A stretch of DNA of 64,000 nt from Psychrobacter urativorans (lineage in GTDB: Bacteria > Pseudomonadota > Gammaproteobacteria > Pseudomonadales > Moraxellaceae). The position numbers and the translations under genes were made by a program. Below are positions 18,559 to 27,165 of this stretch, piece by piece (positions within the stretch are counted from its first letter, which is position 1; each line of letters opens with the position of its first letter). The notes beneath the pieces were generated by a model. The model ran no database searches, was not told the origin of the DNA, and saw nothing but the letters and a program-made list of their open reading frames with translations. The stretch is taken from the NCBI RefSeq assembly GCF_001298525.1, contig NZ_CP012678.1:2170001-2234000 (forward strand), in the 5' to 3' direction.

Positions 18559-19053
18559 TTATCCTTCCTCGTTTTGTTTCATATCAGCATATTGCGCGAT
18601 AGCGGCTTCAATCTTGCTGCGTGATGGCTTACGGCGTACTGAGGTATAACCCACGGTTTTGCCGTGGCGTACATTGGGCACGACCGTTGCGTACACCCAA
18701 TAATGACTACCATCTTTGCACAAGTTTTTGACATAGCCATGCCATTTTTGCCCAGACTCAGCAGTTGCCCATAAATCCTTGTATGCCGCTTTGGGCATAT
18801 CCGGATGACGCAAAATAGATTGTGGCTGGCTGATAAGCTCGTCAACACCGTAACCACTAATTTCCACAAAAGCATCATTAACGTGTGTCAGAATACCGTC
18901 TAAATCGGTACGTGAAACAATGAGCTTGCCATCGGGATAAGGACGTTCAACACCAGAATCATAAACAATTCTTGAGGTTCCATCATGATAAGTTAAGGTG
19001 ATTTGCTCAGATGGCATATCAGGCTTATTGGCATCAGGAAGTGGAGAACCCAT
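18559..19053 (-). CDS. PAS-domain protein (aerotaxis-receptor type, stand-alone)
   Basis: 164 residues, essentially one PAS domain of the Aer type. Residues ~45-140 show LDGILTHVNDAFVEISGY, LISQPQSILRHPDMP, WHGYVKNLCKDGSHYWVYAT and TVGYTSVRRKPS. In Aer this type binds FAD and senses redox state. There is no kinase, cyclase, HAMP or MCP domain, so it must signal through a partner. Translationally close to the PhnD-like gene (3 bp gap). An N-terminal tail of about 25 residues precedes the fold. Confidence 0.88.
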   Translation of the reverse strand: MGSPLPDANKPDMPSEQITLTYHDGTSRIVYDSGVERPYPDGKLIVSRTDLDGILTHVNDAFVEISGYGVDELISQPQSILRHPDMPKAAYKDLWATAESGQKWHGYVKNLCKDGSHYWVYATVVPNVRHGKTVGYTSVRRKPSRSKIEAAIAQYADMKQNEEG

Positions 19054-19321
19054 AATAATCTCCTTTATTCATTGTTGTAATAATTATTATTAAGTGAGTA
19101 TTACAGAAAGTGTTGTTTACTATCTAGCACTTTCTTACGCTACCGTAACACTATGTTGGGTAAATGCATACTTATAACCGACCAATAACCACATTATAAG
19201 TGTGTATTTCTAATAACATGGTATAAAGTCACAAACTTGAGCCACTATGCAGAAGCAATAAATGCCCTTCATCACTTCTGTCTTATAAAGCCAGTGTTTT
19301 ATTTGTTAAAGTAATTTATTT

Positions 19322-19363
19322 ATTAAAGCAACGTTATTAAAGCAACGTTATTAAAGCAGTTTT
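19322..19363. repeat. 14-bp tandem repeat overlapping the LC7 gene's 3' end
   Basis: ATTAAAGCAACGTT occurs at 19322-19335 and 19336-19349, and a diverged third copy (ATTAAAGCAGTTTT, 19350-19363) contains the stop codon and last codons of the LC7 gene. It looks as if the gene's last bases were duplicated outward. Confidence 0.85.
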
Positions 19364-19713
19364 GACAAGGCTTCAGAGGCGCGTTTAATATCTAGGAAGA
19401 TTAAGCCAAGCTTAGCGTTTGGTTTTGCCATAATGGTCAAAACAGCTTCGTCGCCTGATGATGTCATAATCACCGAACCCTTTTCGCCTTGAATCATAAT
19501 GCGATCAATAGCACCACGTGCCAATTCACGACCCGCACGATCTCCTAGTGACAGCAATGCCGCTGACATCGCGCCCACTCTATCTTCATCCACACCTATC
19601 GGTAAAGCCGAAGCAATCATAAGACCGTCAGTCGAAATGAGGGCTGAAGCTTCAACGTCTGCCGATGAGTTGTTTAAGTCTTCTAAGATTTGTTGAAACG
19701 AGTCTGTGCGCAT
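19351..19713 (-). CDS. Roadblock/LC7-domain protein (MglB-like)
   Basis: 120 residues, one roadblock/LC7 domain. Motifs: VEASALISTDGLMIASALP (strands 1-2), DRVGAMSAALLSLGDRAGRELARG (long helix), MIQGEKGSVIMTSSGDEAVLTIMA (strands 3-5) and LIFLDIKRASEALSKLL (last helix). Bacterial members such as MglB act as co-GEF/GAP of MglA-type small GTPases or as dimerising scaffolds. No GTPase gene is visible in the window. First gene of the minus-strand signalling group, separated from the PAS gene by 297 bp, so it may have its own transcript. Confidence 0.9.
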   Translation of the reverse strand: MRTDSFQQILEDLNNSSADVEASALISTDGLMIASALPIGVDEDRVGAMSAALLSLGDRAGRELARGAIDRIMIQGEKGSVIMTSSGDEAVLTIMAKPNAKLGLIFLDIKRASEALSKLL

Positions 19714-20002
19714 ATCTTTCTCTCTATGACGAATTGTTGAATGGATACAAACTAACTATTGATAATACTCAAAAGTTACAATCTATCCAAGGTTGTGTAG
19801 TATAAGACCTTGCTAAGCGCATTGATATGCTATTTTTAACGAAACCGTAAAAATCAGATAAATATAGTGTTTAAAGGCTGAATATTACCTTTTATAATGA
19901 CACTCAGATAAATCTAAAAACAAAAGTCGTTTATTGGGATTGTAGATTTGCCAATGACTATTTTTTAATAAGTAACAAATCATATTTTTTTAATAAAATT
20001 TA

Positions 20003-20030
20003 TTGACATTTTTGGTCAGCGCTGTAAATT
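20003..20030 (+). promoter_or_regulatory. Candidate sigma70 promoter for gdhA
   Basis: TTGACA (20003-20008), a 16-bp spacer, then TAAATT (20025-20030). It would give gdhA a leader of over 300 nt. The -35 is perfect, the -10 only 4/6. Confidence 0.4.
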
Positions 20031-20130
20031 AAATAGGCAAAGTCAAGTGTCTACCCATAAAACTCCTTTCACGTGCTATTCATGTTATTGTAATGTTCTC
20101 ATTTATCTACGAATTGTAGTCCAGAGAGCT

Positions 20131-20160
20131 GTCTATAGTGACCTATTCTTAGCTATAGAC
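20131..20160 (+). other. Hairpin in the gdhA leader
   Basis: GTCTATAG (20131-20138) and CTATAGAC (20153-20160) form a perfect 8-bp stem with a 14-nt loop, about 190 bp ahead of the gdhA start. No T-run follows, so it is not a simple terminator; operator or leader structure are both possible. Confidence 0.5.
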
Positions 20161-20352
20161 GATAGCGTTGTGCACCCGTCAATGGGTTAGCGAGTCAGCT
20201 TGTATTTAAGTCTGTCTCCACCGATTCTGCGTCAAGTCAAAAGTTGGCTCTTTAATACTGCACCGGTATTTGTCATATTGTAGTATATTGTCACGCAATA
20301 TTACCCGGATGTTATTCAGTACACCACCTCGTTCCATAGCTAAGGAAGATAT

Positions 20353-21699
20353 ATGAGTATCAGTGAAGCCATCAAGAAAATTGAAGCCCAATACGCGCAT
20401 CAACCTGAATTTATTCAAGCAGTAAAAGAAGTTGCCATTACCATCAAGCCTTTATATGAAGCGCATCCTGAATATGAAACCTTAAAAATATTTGAACGTT
20501 TAGTAGAGCCGGATCGTGTTGTGGCTTTCCGTATTAACTGGGAAAATGATAAAGGTGAAGTTCAAGTTAACCGCGGTTGGCGCGTCCAGTTCAACAACGC
20601 CTTAGGTCCTTATAAAGGCGGTCTCAGATTCCATCCTACGGTTACTCAATCGGTTCTAAAATTCCTAGGCTTTGAACAAATCTTCAAAAACGCATTAACT
20701 GGCTTGCCAATCGGCGGCGGTAAAGGCGGTTCTGACTTCGATCCTAAAGGCAAATCTGAGAACGAAATTCGCCGTTTTTGCTATGCCTTTATGCGTGAGC
20801 TATATCATTATGTGAATAAAGACATTGACGTACCCGCTGGTGATATCGGTGTCGGTGGTCGTGAAGTCAGCTATATGTATGCCATGTATAAAAACCTAAC
20901 GCGCGAGTCTACTGGTGTAATTACCGGTAAAGGCGTGGGCTTTGGCGGTAGCTTAATGCGTACTGAAGCGACTGGTTACGGCGCGGTATATTTCTTAGAA
21001 AGTATGCTTGCAGCTCAAAAAGACAATATTAAAGGCAAAAAAGTATTGGTATCCGGTGCTGGTAACGTCTCACTACATGCCGCAGAAAAAGCGCATATGT
21101 TGGGGGCTATTGTACTGACCGTATCTGATTCACAAGGTACTTTGTATGATGAAAAAGGGATGGATCAACAGAAAATCGACTGGTTAAAATTGCAAAAGCA
21201 ACAAAGCAAACCTTTAGCAGAGTATGTTGATGTGTTTGGTGGTGAATGGCTGGCTAAGCAAAAACCATGGCATATCAAAGGTGACATTGCGATTCCATCA
21301 GCCACACAAAACGAAGTTGATGAAGATGATGCCAAATTAATGGTTGAAAATGGCATCAAGTATATTGCTGAAGGTGCTAATATGCCATTAACCGCTGAAG
21401 CGATTGATTATGTTCGCTTACATCGTGTGCATTATGCACCAGGTAAAGCCGCTAATGCAGGCGGTGTTGCAGTATCAGCGCTTGAGATGTCACAGAACTC
21501 TGTACGTCAGTATCAAACGTTTGAAGAAGTGGATGAGCGTTTAAAATGTATCATGAAAGACATTCATGACAGCGCTGCGAAAGCATCAGAGCAATATGGT
21601 CAGACAGATAACGGCTATATTGACTATATGGCTGGCGCAAACATGGTTGGCTTCAAGCGTGTTGCAGATGCACTAGTGGCATACGGTATCTTAAACTAA
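20353..21699 (+). CDS. gdhA: NADP-specific glutamate dehydrogenase
   Basis: Reductive amination of 2-oxoglutarate with ammonium to glutamate, the low-affinity ammonium assimilation route. 448 residues, the usual length of hexameric bacterial GDH. Seen: GPYKGGLRFHPTV and LPIGGGKGGSDFDPKGK with the catalytic lysine, the DVPAGDIGVGGRE loop, the Rossmann motif VSGAGNVSLHAAEKA, and GANMPLTAEA near the C-terminus. AAGGAAG precedes the ATG. Nitrogen released by the purine block nearby could be fixed here, though the genes are not co-transcribed. Confidence 0.96.
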   Translation: MSISEAIKKIEAQYAHQPEFIQAVKEVAITIKPLYEAHPEYETLKIFERLVEPDRVVAFRINWENDKGEVQVNRGWRVQFNNALGPYKGGLRFHPTVTQSVLKFLGFEQIFKNALTGLPIGGGKGGSDFDPKGKSENEIRRFCYAFMRELYHYVNKDIDVPAGDIGVGGREVSYMYAMYKNLTRESTGVITGKGVGFGGSLMRTEATGYGAVYFLESMLAAQKDNIKGKKVLVSGAGNVSLHAAEKAHMLGAIVLTVSDSQGTLYDEKGMDQQKIDWLKLQKQQSKPLAEYVDVFGGEWLAKQKPWHIKGDIAIPSATQNEVDEDDAKLMVENGIKYIAEGANMPLTAEAIDYVRLHRVHYAPGKAANAGGVAVSALEMSQNSVRQYQTFEEVDERLKCIMKDIHDSAAKASEQYGQTDNGYIDYMAGANMVGFKRVADALVAYGILN

Positions 21700-21739
21700 G
21701 ATATTGAGTTTGCTCTATTAAGAGCTGATAGTTGACTGA

Positions 21740-21779
21740 TACCGCGTCTATCCATTGTTGATAGGCGCGGTATTTTTTT
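21740..21779 (+). terminator. Rho-independent terminator of gdhA
   Basis: A 13-bp stem, TACCGCGTCTATC (21740-21752) with GATAGGCGCGGTA (21760-21772), one G-U pair, followed by seven T. Confidence 0.93.
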
Positions 21780-22275
21780 ATCTAAAAAATAATAAGGTTA
21801 TTAAAAAAGTAATTGCTGAAACAGAGCGGTAAAATTGATTGACTACACAGAAAATTAGGATAAATAGTATCTGTTAATAATAGTTAGCAGATGCTTTATC
21901 GTATTCTGCTAGAGAAAGACGATAATCTTAAGCATACTCACTGTTTTTGTACGTTTCTTATATTCCATTTGCGATAGTATAGAAACAATAAAGCAGCTTT
22001 GATACTTTTTGGGTCATTTAGTAATGTGCCGCTAGTCATATTCAAAGATTAATTATCATTTAGCATTGAATTAAGCTTCATTTTGAAAGTTAATTTAATG
22101 CTAAATTCATATTGTTCTTGAAAAACAAGTGCGGAATCCTCAAATTGAGCAACCTAACATCATTCTAACCAGACTACTAAAACTAGCCTAAGCTGTATTT
22201 AGTGATGACATTGATAGTCGCTAGCTGGTTATTTATTTTAAATGCCTTACTCATTCACTCGTATAAGGATATCTT
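21780..22275. other. About 500-bp intergenic region ahead of the cystine-type ABC operon
   Basis: AT-rich, no convincing gene. The main structure is a 16-bp inverted repeat at 22059-22105; promoter elements for the operon are not obvious. Confidence 0.6.
22059..22105. repeat. 16-bp inverted repeat upstream of the amino-acid ABC operon
   Basis: TTTAGCATTGAATTAA (22059-22074) and TTAATTTAATGCTAAA (22090-22105) pair completely with one G-U. The 15-nt loop is itself partly self-complementary. No T-run. Could be an operator or a remnant of a mobile short repeat. Confidence 0.8.
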
Positions 22276-23106
22276 ATGAAACGTCGCGCTTTATTAACTC
22301 TCGCTGCTAGCACGATACTGCTTGCGGCATGTAGTCAGTCCAATACCAATGATGCTGATACGACTAATAATGCGGCAGATGGCGGCTCAGAGCTGCTGCA
22401 ACGTGTTAACAGTGGCGGTACGATTAACGTGGGTACAGAGGGTACATATCCACCGTTCACTTATCATGATGAGAGCGGTAAGCTTACCGGCTATGATGTT
22501 GAGGTGACGCGTGCCGTTGCTGATAAAATGGGCGTTAAGGTCGATTTTAAGGAAACTCAGTGGGATGCGATGTTGGCAGGCTTGGATTCTAAACGCTTTG
22601 ATATGGTCGCGAACCAAGTGAGTCTAACCACGCCTGAACGTATGGCGAAGTATGACAAAGCCACCGCATATAGCTGGTCAGGTGCGGTCGTGTTAGCGCC
22701 AAAAGAAGATAATCGTTATAGCTCGTGGGAGGCGTTAAAAGGTTTGCGCTCAGCACAATCGCTTAGCAGTAACTATGGCGAGCTAGCAGAACGCTACCAA
22801 GCAGAAATTGTACCTGTTGATGGTATGGCGCAAGCGGTTGAATTGGTCAAACAAGGTCGCGCTGACTTTACCATGAATGATAATCTGGCAGTATTGGATT
22901 ATTTAAAGAAATTTCCAAACAGTGGACTTGAGATTAAACTGGTTGCCCCTGCAAGTGAGCTGCGTGGTTCAGGTTTGATATTGCGTAAGGGTGATGATGC
23001 CGTAGTCGCTAAAATCGATGAAGCGATGGCAGCCCTGAAAGCTGATGGCACGTTGACTAAAATTAGCCAAGAATTCTTTGGTGCTGACATAAGCAAACAA
23101 AACTAA
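22276..23106 (+). CDS. tcyA: Polar amino-acid (probably cystine) ABC transporter binding lipoprotein
   Basis: Family 3 solute-binding protein, 276 residues. A short lipoprotein signal ends in the lipobox LAAC (Cys about residue 19). The mature part has [28 protein letters not shown], the standard amino-acid binding signature with the aromatic pair and acidic residue that hold the ligand. [16 protein letters not shown] and [11 protein letters not shown] follow. The closest pattern in memory is the cystine transporter TcyA/TcyJ group; exact substrate is inferred. Its stop overlaps the permease start (TAATG). Confidence 0.85.
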   Translation: MKRRALLTLAASTILLAACSQSNTNDADTTNNAADGGSELLQRVNSGGTINVGTEGTYPPFTYHDESGKLTGYDVEVTRAVADKMGVKVDFKETQWDAMLAGLDSKRFDMVANQVSLTTPERMAKYDKATAYSWSGAVVLAPKEDNRYSSWEALKGLRSAQSLSSNYGELAERYQAEIVPVDGMAQAVELVKQGRADFTMNDNLAVLDYLKKFPNSGLEIKLVAPASELRGSGLILRKGDDAVVAKIDEAMAALKADGTLTKISQEFFGADISKQN

Positions 23107-23843
23107 TGCTAGCCACTATAACGTCAGTGTTTGCTGATTTATTAGCCTTATTGCCATTTATGACGCCTGAGCGGGCGCATATTGTTATCACTTCATTTTG
23201 GCCCATGCTAAAAGGCGGTATTTATTATTCAATACCGCTGGCATTGATTTCCTTTGCGATAGGAATGAGTATTGCCCTGAGTGTGGCACTCATCCGTATT
23301 GTGCCGCGTGTGGGCTGGTTTCATGAGATTATTTATCGCCTAGCGCGTGTTTATGTGTCCGCTATTCGTGGTACACCAATGCTCGTACAGCTGTTTATTA
23401 TTTTTTATGGCTTGCCGAGTATTGGTGTTAAGTTAGACCCTTTTCCCTCCGCAATTATTGCCTTTTCACTTAATATTGGTGCTTATGCGTCAGAGACGGT
23501 ACGCGCCTCTATTTTGTCGATTCCAAAAGGACAGTGGGAAGCGGGTGCAACGGTAGGATTGACTTATCTGCAAACTTTTCGCCATGTGATATTGCCACAA
23601 GCGCTGCGGGTATCTGTACCGCCATTATCCAATACCTTTATCAGTTTGGTAAAAGATACCTCGCTAGCGTCTTTGGTCTTAGTTACTGAACTGTTTAAAC
23701 AAGCACAGATTATCACCGCCCGTAATTATGAATTTATGCTGGTCTATACAGAAGCGGCGATTATTTATTGGGGCATCTGTTTATTCCTAACCTTTATCCA
23801 AGGTAAGCTTGAGACGCGATTAGATCGTTATATTGCCAAATAA
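23106..23843 (+). CDS. tcyB: Amino-acid ABC transporter permease (cystine type)
   Basis: Inner-membrane permease of the HisM/TcyB family, 245 residues, five predicted helices. Family motifs: [20 protein letters not shown] and the EAA loop [24 protein letters not shown] with [18 protein letters not shown] after it. About 30 extra residues lie before the first helix. Overlaps the binding-protein stop by one base; the ATPase follows after 68 bp. Homodimer expected because the operon has one permease gene. Confidence 0.88.
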   Translation: MLATITSVFADLLALLPFMTPERAHIVITSFWPMLKGGIYYSIPLALISFAIGMSIALSVALIRIVPRVGWFHEIIYRLARVYVSAIRGTPMLVQLFIIFYGLPSIGVKLDPFPSAIIAFSLNIGAYASETVRASILSIPKGQWEAGATVGLTYLQTFRHVILPQALRVSVPPLSNTFISLVKDTSLASLVLVTELFKQAQIITARNYEFMLVYTEAAIIYWGICLFLTFIQGKLETRLDRYIAK

Positions 23844-23911
23844 ATTCTTAGTGATTCGCTCTATATTACTCGCTATATATAGTCACCAATATCGGTACAA
23901 TAGGAAAGTTT

Positions 23912-24655
23912 ATGATTCAAATCACTAATATTCAAAAAGCTTTTGGCAGCAATCAAGTGCTAAAAGGTATTGATTTGACCATTCATAAAGGTAAGGTAAT
24001 CGTTATATTAGGACCATCAGGTTCAGGGAAAACGACTTTTTTACGCTGTATTAATGCGTTAGAGATTCCTGATCAAGGCGTGATTGCCTTTGATGATGGC
24101 AGTCTAACGGTAGATTTTGCCAATAAGCCAAATAAAAAAACCTTACTTGCATTACAGCGTAAATCGGGCATGGTATTTCAGTCTTACAATTTATTCCCGC
24201 ATAAAACTGCTCTGGAAAATTTAACCTTAGGACCCGTGATCGTTCAAGGAAAATCAAAAGCTGAAAGTCGGACACAAGCCTTGGCATTACTTGCTAAAGT
24301 GGGATTGTCAGACAAGGCAGATCTGTATCCGTTTCAATTATCGGGTGGTCAGCAGCAGCGTATTGGTATTGCCCGCGCGCTTGCTATCGAGCCGTCTTTG
24401 TTATTATTTGATGAGCCCACGTCCGCATTAGATCCGGAGTTGGTACAAGACGTATTAGAGACCATGAAGCAGTTAGCATCAGAAGGGTGGACGATGGTGG
24501 TCGTCACTCACGAGATTAAATTTGCTCGTGACGTTGCTGATCATGTGGTATTGATTGAAGATGGTAAAGTCGTTGAAGAGGGTAGCGCTGAGCAGATGTT
24601 TGAGTTATCAATGCACCCACGGACACAGGCATTTTTGCAGCGTATTGAAAGTTAG
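23912..24655 (+). CDS. tcyC: Amino-acid ABC transporter ATPase (cystine type)
   Basis: Polar amino-acid importer ATPase, 247 residues. Walker A GPSGSGKTT (residues 34-42), Q-loop MVFQSYNLFPHKTALEN, ABC signature LSGGQQQR, Walker B LLLFDEPTSALD and switch His in VVVTHEIKFA. One insertion near residues 58-75 (DDGSLTVDFANKPNKK) is common in the TcyC/TcyN group. Third gene of the operon, followed by a strong hairpin terminator. Confidence 0.9.
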   Translation: MIQITNIQKAFGSNQVLKGIDLTIHKGKVIVILGPSGSGKTTFLRCINALEIPDQGVIAFDDGSLTVDFANKPNKKTLLALQRKSGMVFQSYNLFPHKTALENLTLGPVIVQGKSKAESRTQALALLAKVGLSDKADLYPFQLSGGQQQRIGIARALAIEPSLLLFDEPTSALDPELVQDVLETMKQLASEGWTMVVVTHEIKFARDVADHVVLIEDGKVVEEGSAEQMFELSMHPRTQAFLQRIES

Positions 24656-24704
24656 TTGGTAGTAGGCGCCACCCATGCGAAAATTTTACTTATCTTACAA
24701 ACAC

Positions 24705-24738
24705 AAAAAAGCCAGCTAATCTCGATTAGCTGGCTTTT
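24705..24738. terminator. Bidirectional terminator between the ABC operon and allE
   Basis: GCCAGCTAAT (24711-24720) pairs perfectly with ATTAGCTGGC (24725-24734) around a four-base loop; A-run on the left, T-run on the right. Serves both the plus-strand ABC operon and minus-strand allE. Confidence 0.93.
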
Positions 24739-24808
24739 GATATTTATAAGCATTAATAGCATTAAAACGGTAGTACTAAAACAATATAAAGCCTTAGCTT
24801 TATCTTGC

Positions 24809-25645
24809 TTATTTTACTGGACGAATGAACGGCATATGACGATTCACGTCTTTGTACAATAAGTATCTGAATGGACCAGGTCCGCCAGCGTAGCATGACT
24901 GTGGGCAGAACGCACGTAGCCACATAAAGTCACCTGCTTCAACTTCTACCCATTCACCGTTTAAGTGATAAACCGCTTTACCTTCTAATACATACAAACC
25001 ATGTTCCATGACATGAGTTTCATCAAATGGAATCACGCCACCTGGTTGGAAAGTTACAATGTTTACATGCATGTCGTGACGCATATCCGACTGCTCTGTA
25101 AATCTAGTGGTTGTCCATACGCCACCAGTACCCGGCATCTCAATAGCTTCAACATCATGGTCGCTAGTTACAAACGCTTCAGGCACATCAACACCTTCAC
25201 AATGTTGATAAGCTTTACGAATCCAATGAAATTTAACATGCTTGTCGCTATTGTTTTTCAATGACCATTTGCAACCAGGTGGTAAGAATGCATAACCACC
25301 TGATTCAAGATGATGCACTTCACCTTCAATAGTGATATCCATTTCGCCTTCAACGATGAATACAACACCTTCAGCGTTTGCATCTAGCTCAGGCTTTTCT
25401 GAGCCACCATTAGGCTCAACTTCGACGATATACTGTGAGAATGTTTCAGAGAAACCTGAAAGTGGACGTGCAAGCACCCACATGCGCATGCCTGTCCAGA
25501 AAGGTAAATAACTGATCACAATGTCAGTTAGTACACGTTTAGGGATAATCGCATAAGCTTCGGTGAAGATAGCGCGGTCAGATAGTAATTGTGTTTGTGG
25601 AGGCAATCCGCCAGTTGGTGCGTAATAAGTACTTTTTGTTGTCAT
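24809..25645 (-). CDS. allE: (S)-ureidoglycine aminohydrolase
   Basis: Double-cupin Mn enzyme that hydrolyses (S)-ureidoglycine to (S)-ureidoglycolate and ammonia. 278 residues, normal size. N-terminal cupin around [18 protein letters not shown] with [11 protein letters not shown]-terminal cupin with [19 protein letters not shown], which holds the metal ligands. [18 protein letters not shown] follows. AAGGAA precedes the ATG. Its substrate comes from allantoate amidohydrolase (AllC), which is not in the window. The 836 bp upstream contain only the broken end of a malate synthase gene. Confidence 0.93.
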   Translation of the reverse strand: MTTKSTYYAPTGGLPPQTQLLSDRAIFTEAYAIIPKRVLTDIVISYLPFWTGMRMWVLARPLSGFSETFSQYIVEVEPNGGSEKPELDANAEGVVFIVEGEMDITIEGEVHHLESGGYAFLPPGCKWSLKNNSDKHVKFHWIRKAYQHCEGVDVPEAFVTSDHDVEAIEMPGTGGVWTTTRFTEQSDMRHDMHVNIVTFQPGGVIPFDETHVMEHGLYVLEGKAVYHLNGEWVEVEAGDFMWLRAFCPQSCYAGGPGPFRYLLYKDVNRHMPFIRPVK

Positions 25646-25715
25646 TGCTAATGTTCCTTAGTTGGGGTTTTGTGCTGCGATAAATTTGTGTTTGAACCTT
25701 TGAATTTGAATCGTT

Positions 25716-25878
25716 GAGCAAAGGAGAGGTATATCCGTTTGGCTGGGACTTTCCTTTAAACACTAAATCACATGCAGCTTGAAAGACTAAGCTATTGTCA
25801 AAATTGTTAGACGTTAGACATAGCCGGGTAGTTTGGATCGTTTTCATTTTGTTTATCGATAACGGCTGCCATTCTTTT
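25716..25878 (-). pseudogene. glcB: 3' remnant of malate synthase G, frameshifted by a 7-bp duplication
   Basis: The minus strand encodes [20 protein letters not shown] and then, in another frame, [19 protein letters not shown] followed by [10 protein letters not shown]. Together these match the conserved C-terminus of malate synthase G, which has QN..DPAYRPMAPNFD.S.AF and QPNGYTEPLLH. The frame changes at GTCTAACGTCTAAC (minus strand, 25819-25806). Deleting one of the two 7-bp copies restores one continuous frame. The other ~660 codons are gone. Malate synthase G would have condensed glyoxylate from ureidoglycolate with acetyl-CoA, so it once completed this pathway locally. Confidence 0.85.
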
Positions 25879-25884
25879 AATGAC

Positions 25885-25919
25885 GCACGGAAATTTAATA
25901 TATATCTAAAATTCCGTGC
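25885..25919. repeat. Inverted repeat at the broken end of the glcB remnant
   Basis: GCACGGAA (25885-25892) and TTCCGTGC (25912-25919) are perfect inverted copies around a 19-nt AT-rich loop. Homology to malate synthase stops at this point. Confidence 0.75.
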
Positions 25920-26198
25920 TGTAACCAGTTGCAGATATGCTGACTAGAAATACGTAAAATTGCTCTGTCTACCACGAGTCCAGTATCATTGATGTCAAGC
26001 AGGCATTTTTAACATTCAAAAACATCGACTTGATGATAAGGCATTGCGTGCAAGGGTGTGCACGGTCTTAATTCATTACAAATCAGGGAGCAGTTTAGAC
26101 TATATACAAACCATTATTAGTAATAAAAAATGACTTTCACTAATTAAAAATATCGGTAAATGTTGCCTTAACATTTGATGTTTTTTTGACCAGTTTTT

Positions 26199-26234
26199 TA
26201 TAGCAAATCATACTCATATTATAGCAAATCGTAC
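26199..26234. repeat. Two direct copies of TATAGCAAATC, 21 bp apart
   Basis: TATAGCAAATCATAC at 26199-26213 and TATAGCAAATCGTAC at 26220-26234. Two-turn spacing suits a protein binding site. TTGACC lies just upstream on the plus strand at 26186. Confidence 0.6.
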
Positions 26235-26481
26235 GTATAATGAGCAATTTTCTCCTGAATTGTTGAGCTCTCTTGCTAAGATAAAACGATTAGATAAAGA
26301 AAGCTCTATTCTCGTCTCAAGCATCTCAAAGTAACGTATAGCACTGTTAGTAGGGATCACTGCAACCGTTTCTTAACCAGCTTTCAGCCTGCTTGATTTG
26401 GCGGTCTTTTATAACAATTGTTGCTATGTGTGTTGTCAGTGTGCTTTTTAGAGCATAACCAAAAGACTACTTATTTAATTT

Positions 26482-27042
26482 CTAAACAGTATTAGCCTTT
26501 GCTCTCTCTGATTTAGCTTGCTCAGCAGACACATCGACACAAACTTCCCAATCATCAATCTCGAATTCATAGCAGTTATTACCATCGCCATTGATACGAT
26601 CGACAACTAAGAAATCACAATCCGCTTTTAGCGCTAGTAGCGGGTGATGCCAAACATTGGCATCATACTGTACGCCTTGATACGAATGAGCATAAAACAC
26701 TTCCAAATCATCAGCAGATTTAGGTGGCTCACCAGCTTTGGCTACAACAACTATATAGTCTGTTGAATTTATAGAAAAGAAGGCTTGCGTACCAAACGGA
26801 TGATATTCCATAACCGATAGGGTAATGGGGCAATCACGTCTTTTGGTACGGAAAATACTAAAACCAACTTCGCCGCCGTCATGACTAACTTTTGAGATAG
26901 CGTTATGGCGACAAGCGTAGCCGCGATTGATATCCCAACTGTTTTCAGGGCATTTTTCTTGATCATCATAAGGCTCAATCACTGAGCCATAAGGAGCAAA
27001 TGCAGCTTTAGTTAAAGGTTTTGCAATTATTGTAGTTTTCAT
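26482..27042 (-). CDS. allA: Ureidoglycolate lyase
   Basis: Splits (S)-ureidoglycolate into glyoxylate and urea. 186 residues of the AllA cupin-like family. Seen are AFAPYGSVIEP at the N-terminus, SIFRTKRRDCPITLSVMEYHPFGTQAF and YQGVQYDANVWHHPLLAL, with the residues expected around the active site. AAGG lies seven bases ahead of the ATG. The end of the allantoicase remnant is nine bases upstream, showing the two were one operon. A short lysine/alanine tail follows the conserved end. Confidence 0.92.
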   Translation of the reverse strand: MKTTIIAKPLTKAAFAPYGSVIEPYDDQEKCPENSWDINRGYACRHNAISKVSHDGGEVGFSIFRTKRRDCPITLSVMEYHPFGTQAFFSINSTDYIVVVAKAGEPPKSADDLEVFYAHSYQGVQYDANVWHHPLLALKADCDFLVVDRINGDGNNCYEFEIDDWEVCVDVSAEQAKSERAKANTV

Positions 27043-27051
27043 GGTTTCGCC

Positions 27052-27165
27052 TTAATGAGTGTCCGTATCAGCTACTTGACCACGCATGCGTACACGGCTT
27101 AAACCGCCATCAGGGAAGATGTTAACACGCACGTGAATGATAGGCTGGAATGGTTTCGTTATTAA
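27052..27165 (-). pseudogene. alc: 3' remnant of allantoicase
   Basis: An open stretch of about 37 codons on the minus strand reads KPFQPIIHVRVNIFPDGG then LSRVRMRGQ and ends in TAA. HVR[VL]NIFPDGG[VL][AS]R[LV]R is the hallmark of each allantoicase repeat, and its position just before a stop points to the C-terminal copy. Everything upstream of about 27170 is lost, so some 300 codons are missing. A promoter-like sequence abuts the break, so the stub now forms the leader of allA. Allantoicase would convert allantoate to ureidoglycolate and urea. Confidence 0.88.

Larger units (their letters stand above)
19714..20352. other. 639-bp intergenic region between the LC7 gene and gdhA
   Basis: Divergent promoter region, very AT-rich in its first half. 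I see no gene. It holds a candidate gdhA promoter at 20003-20030 and a hairpin at 20131-20160. Confidence 0.6.
25646..26481. other. 836-bp region between allE and allA with gene debris
   Basis: No intact gene. From allE outward it contains the last ~55 codons of a malate synthase G gene (25716-25878), an inverted repeat marking its broken end (25885-25919), paired TATAGCAAATC repeats (26199-26234), and AT-rich sequence. The region looks like the scar of a deletion that removed most of glcB. Confidence 0.7.

Noticed and set aside
26340..26460. Short minus-strand open stretch ending in ESWLRNGCSDPY, possible third gene remnant in the allE-allA gap
   Set aside because: Protein-like but short, no start codon and no family recognised; not enough to call.
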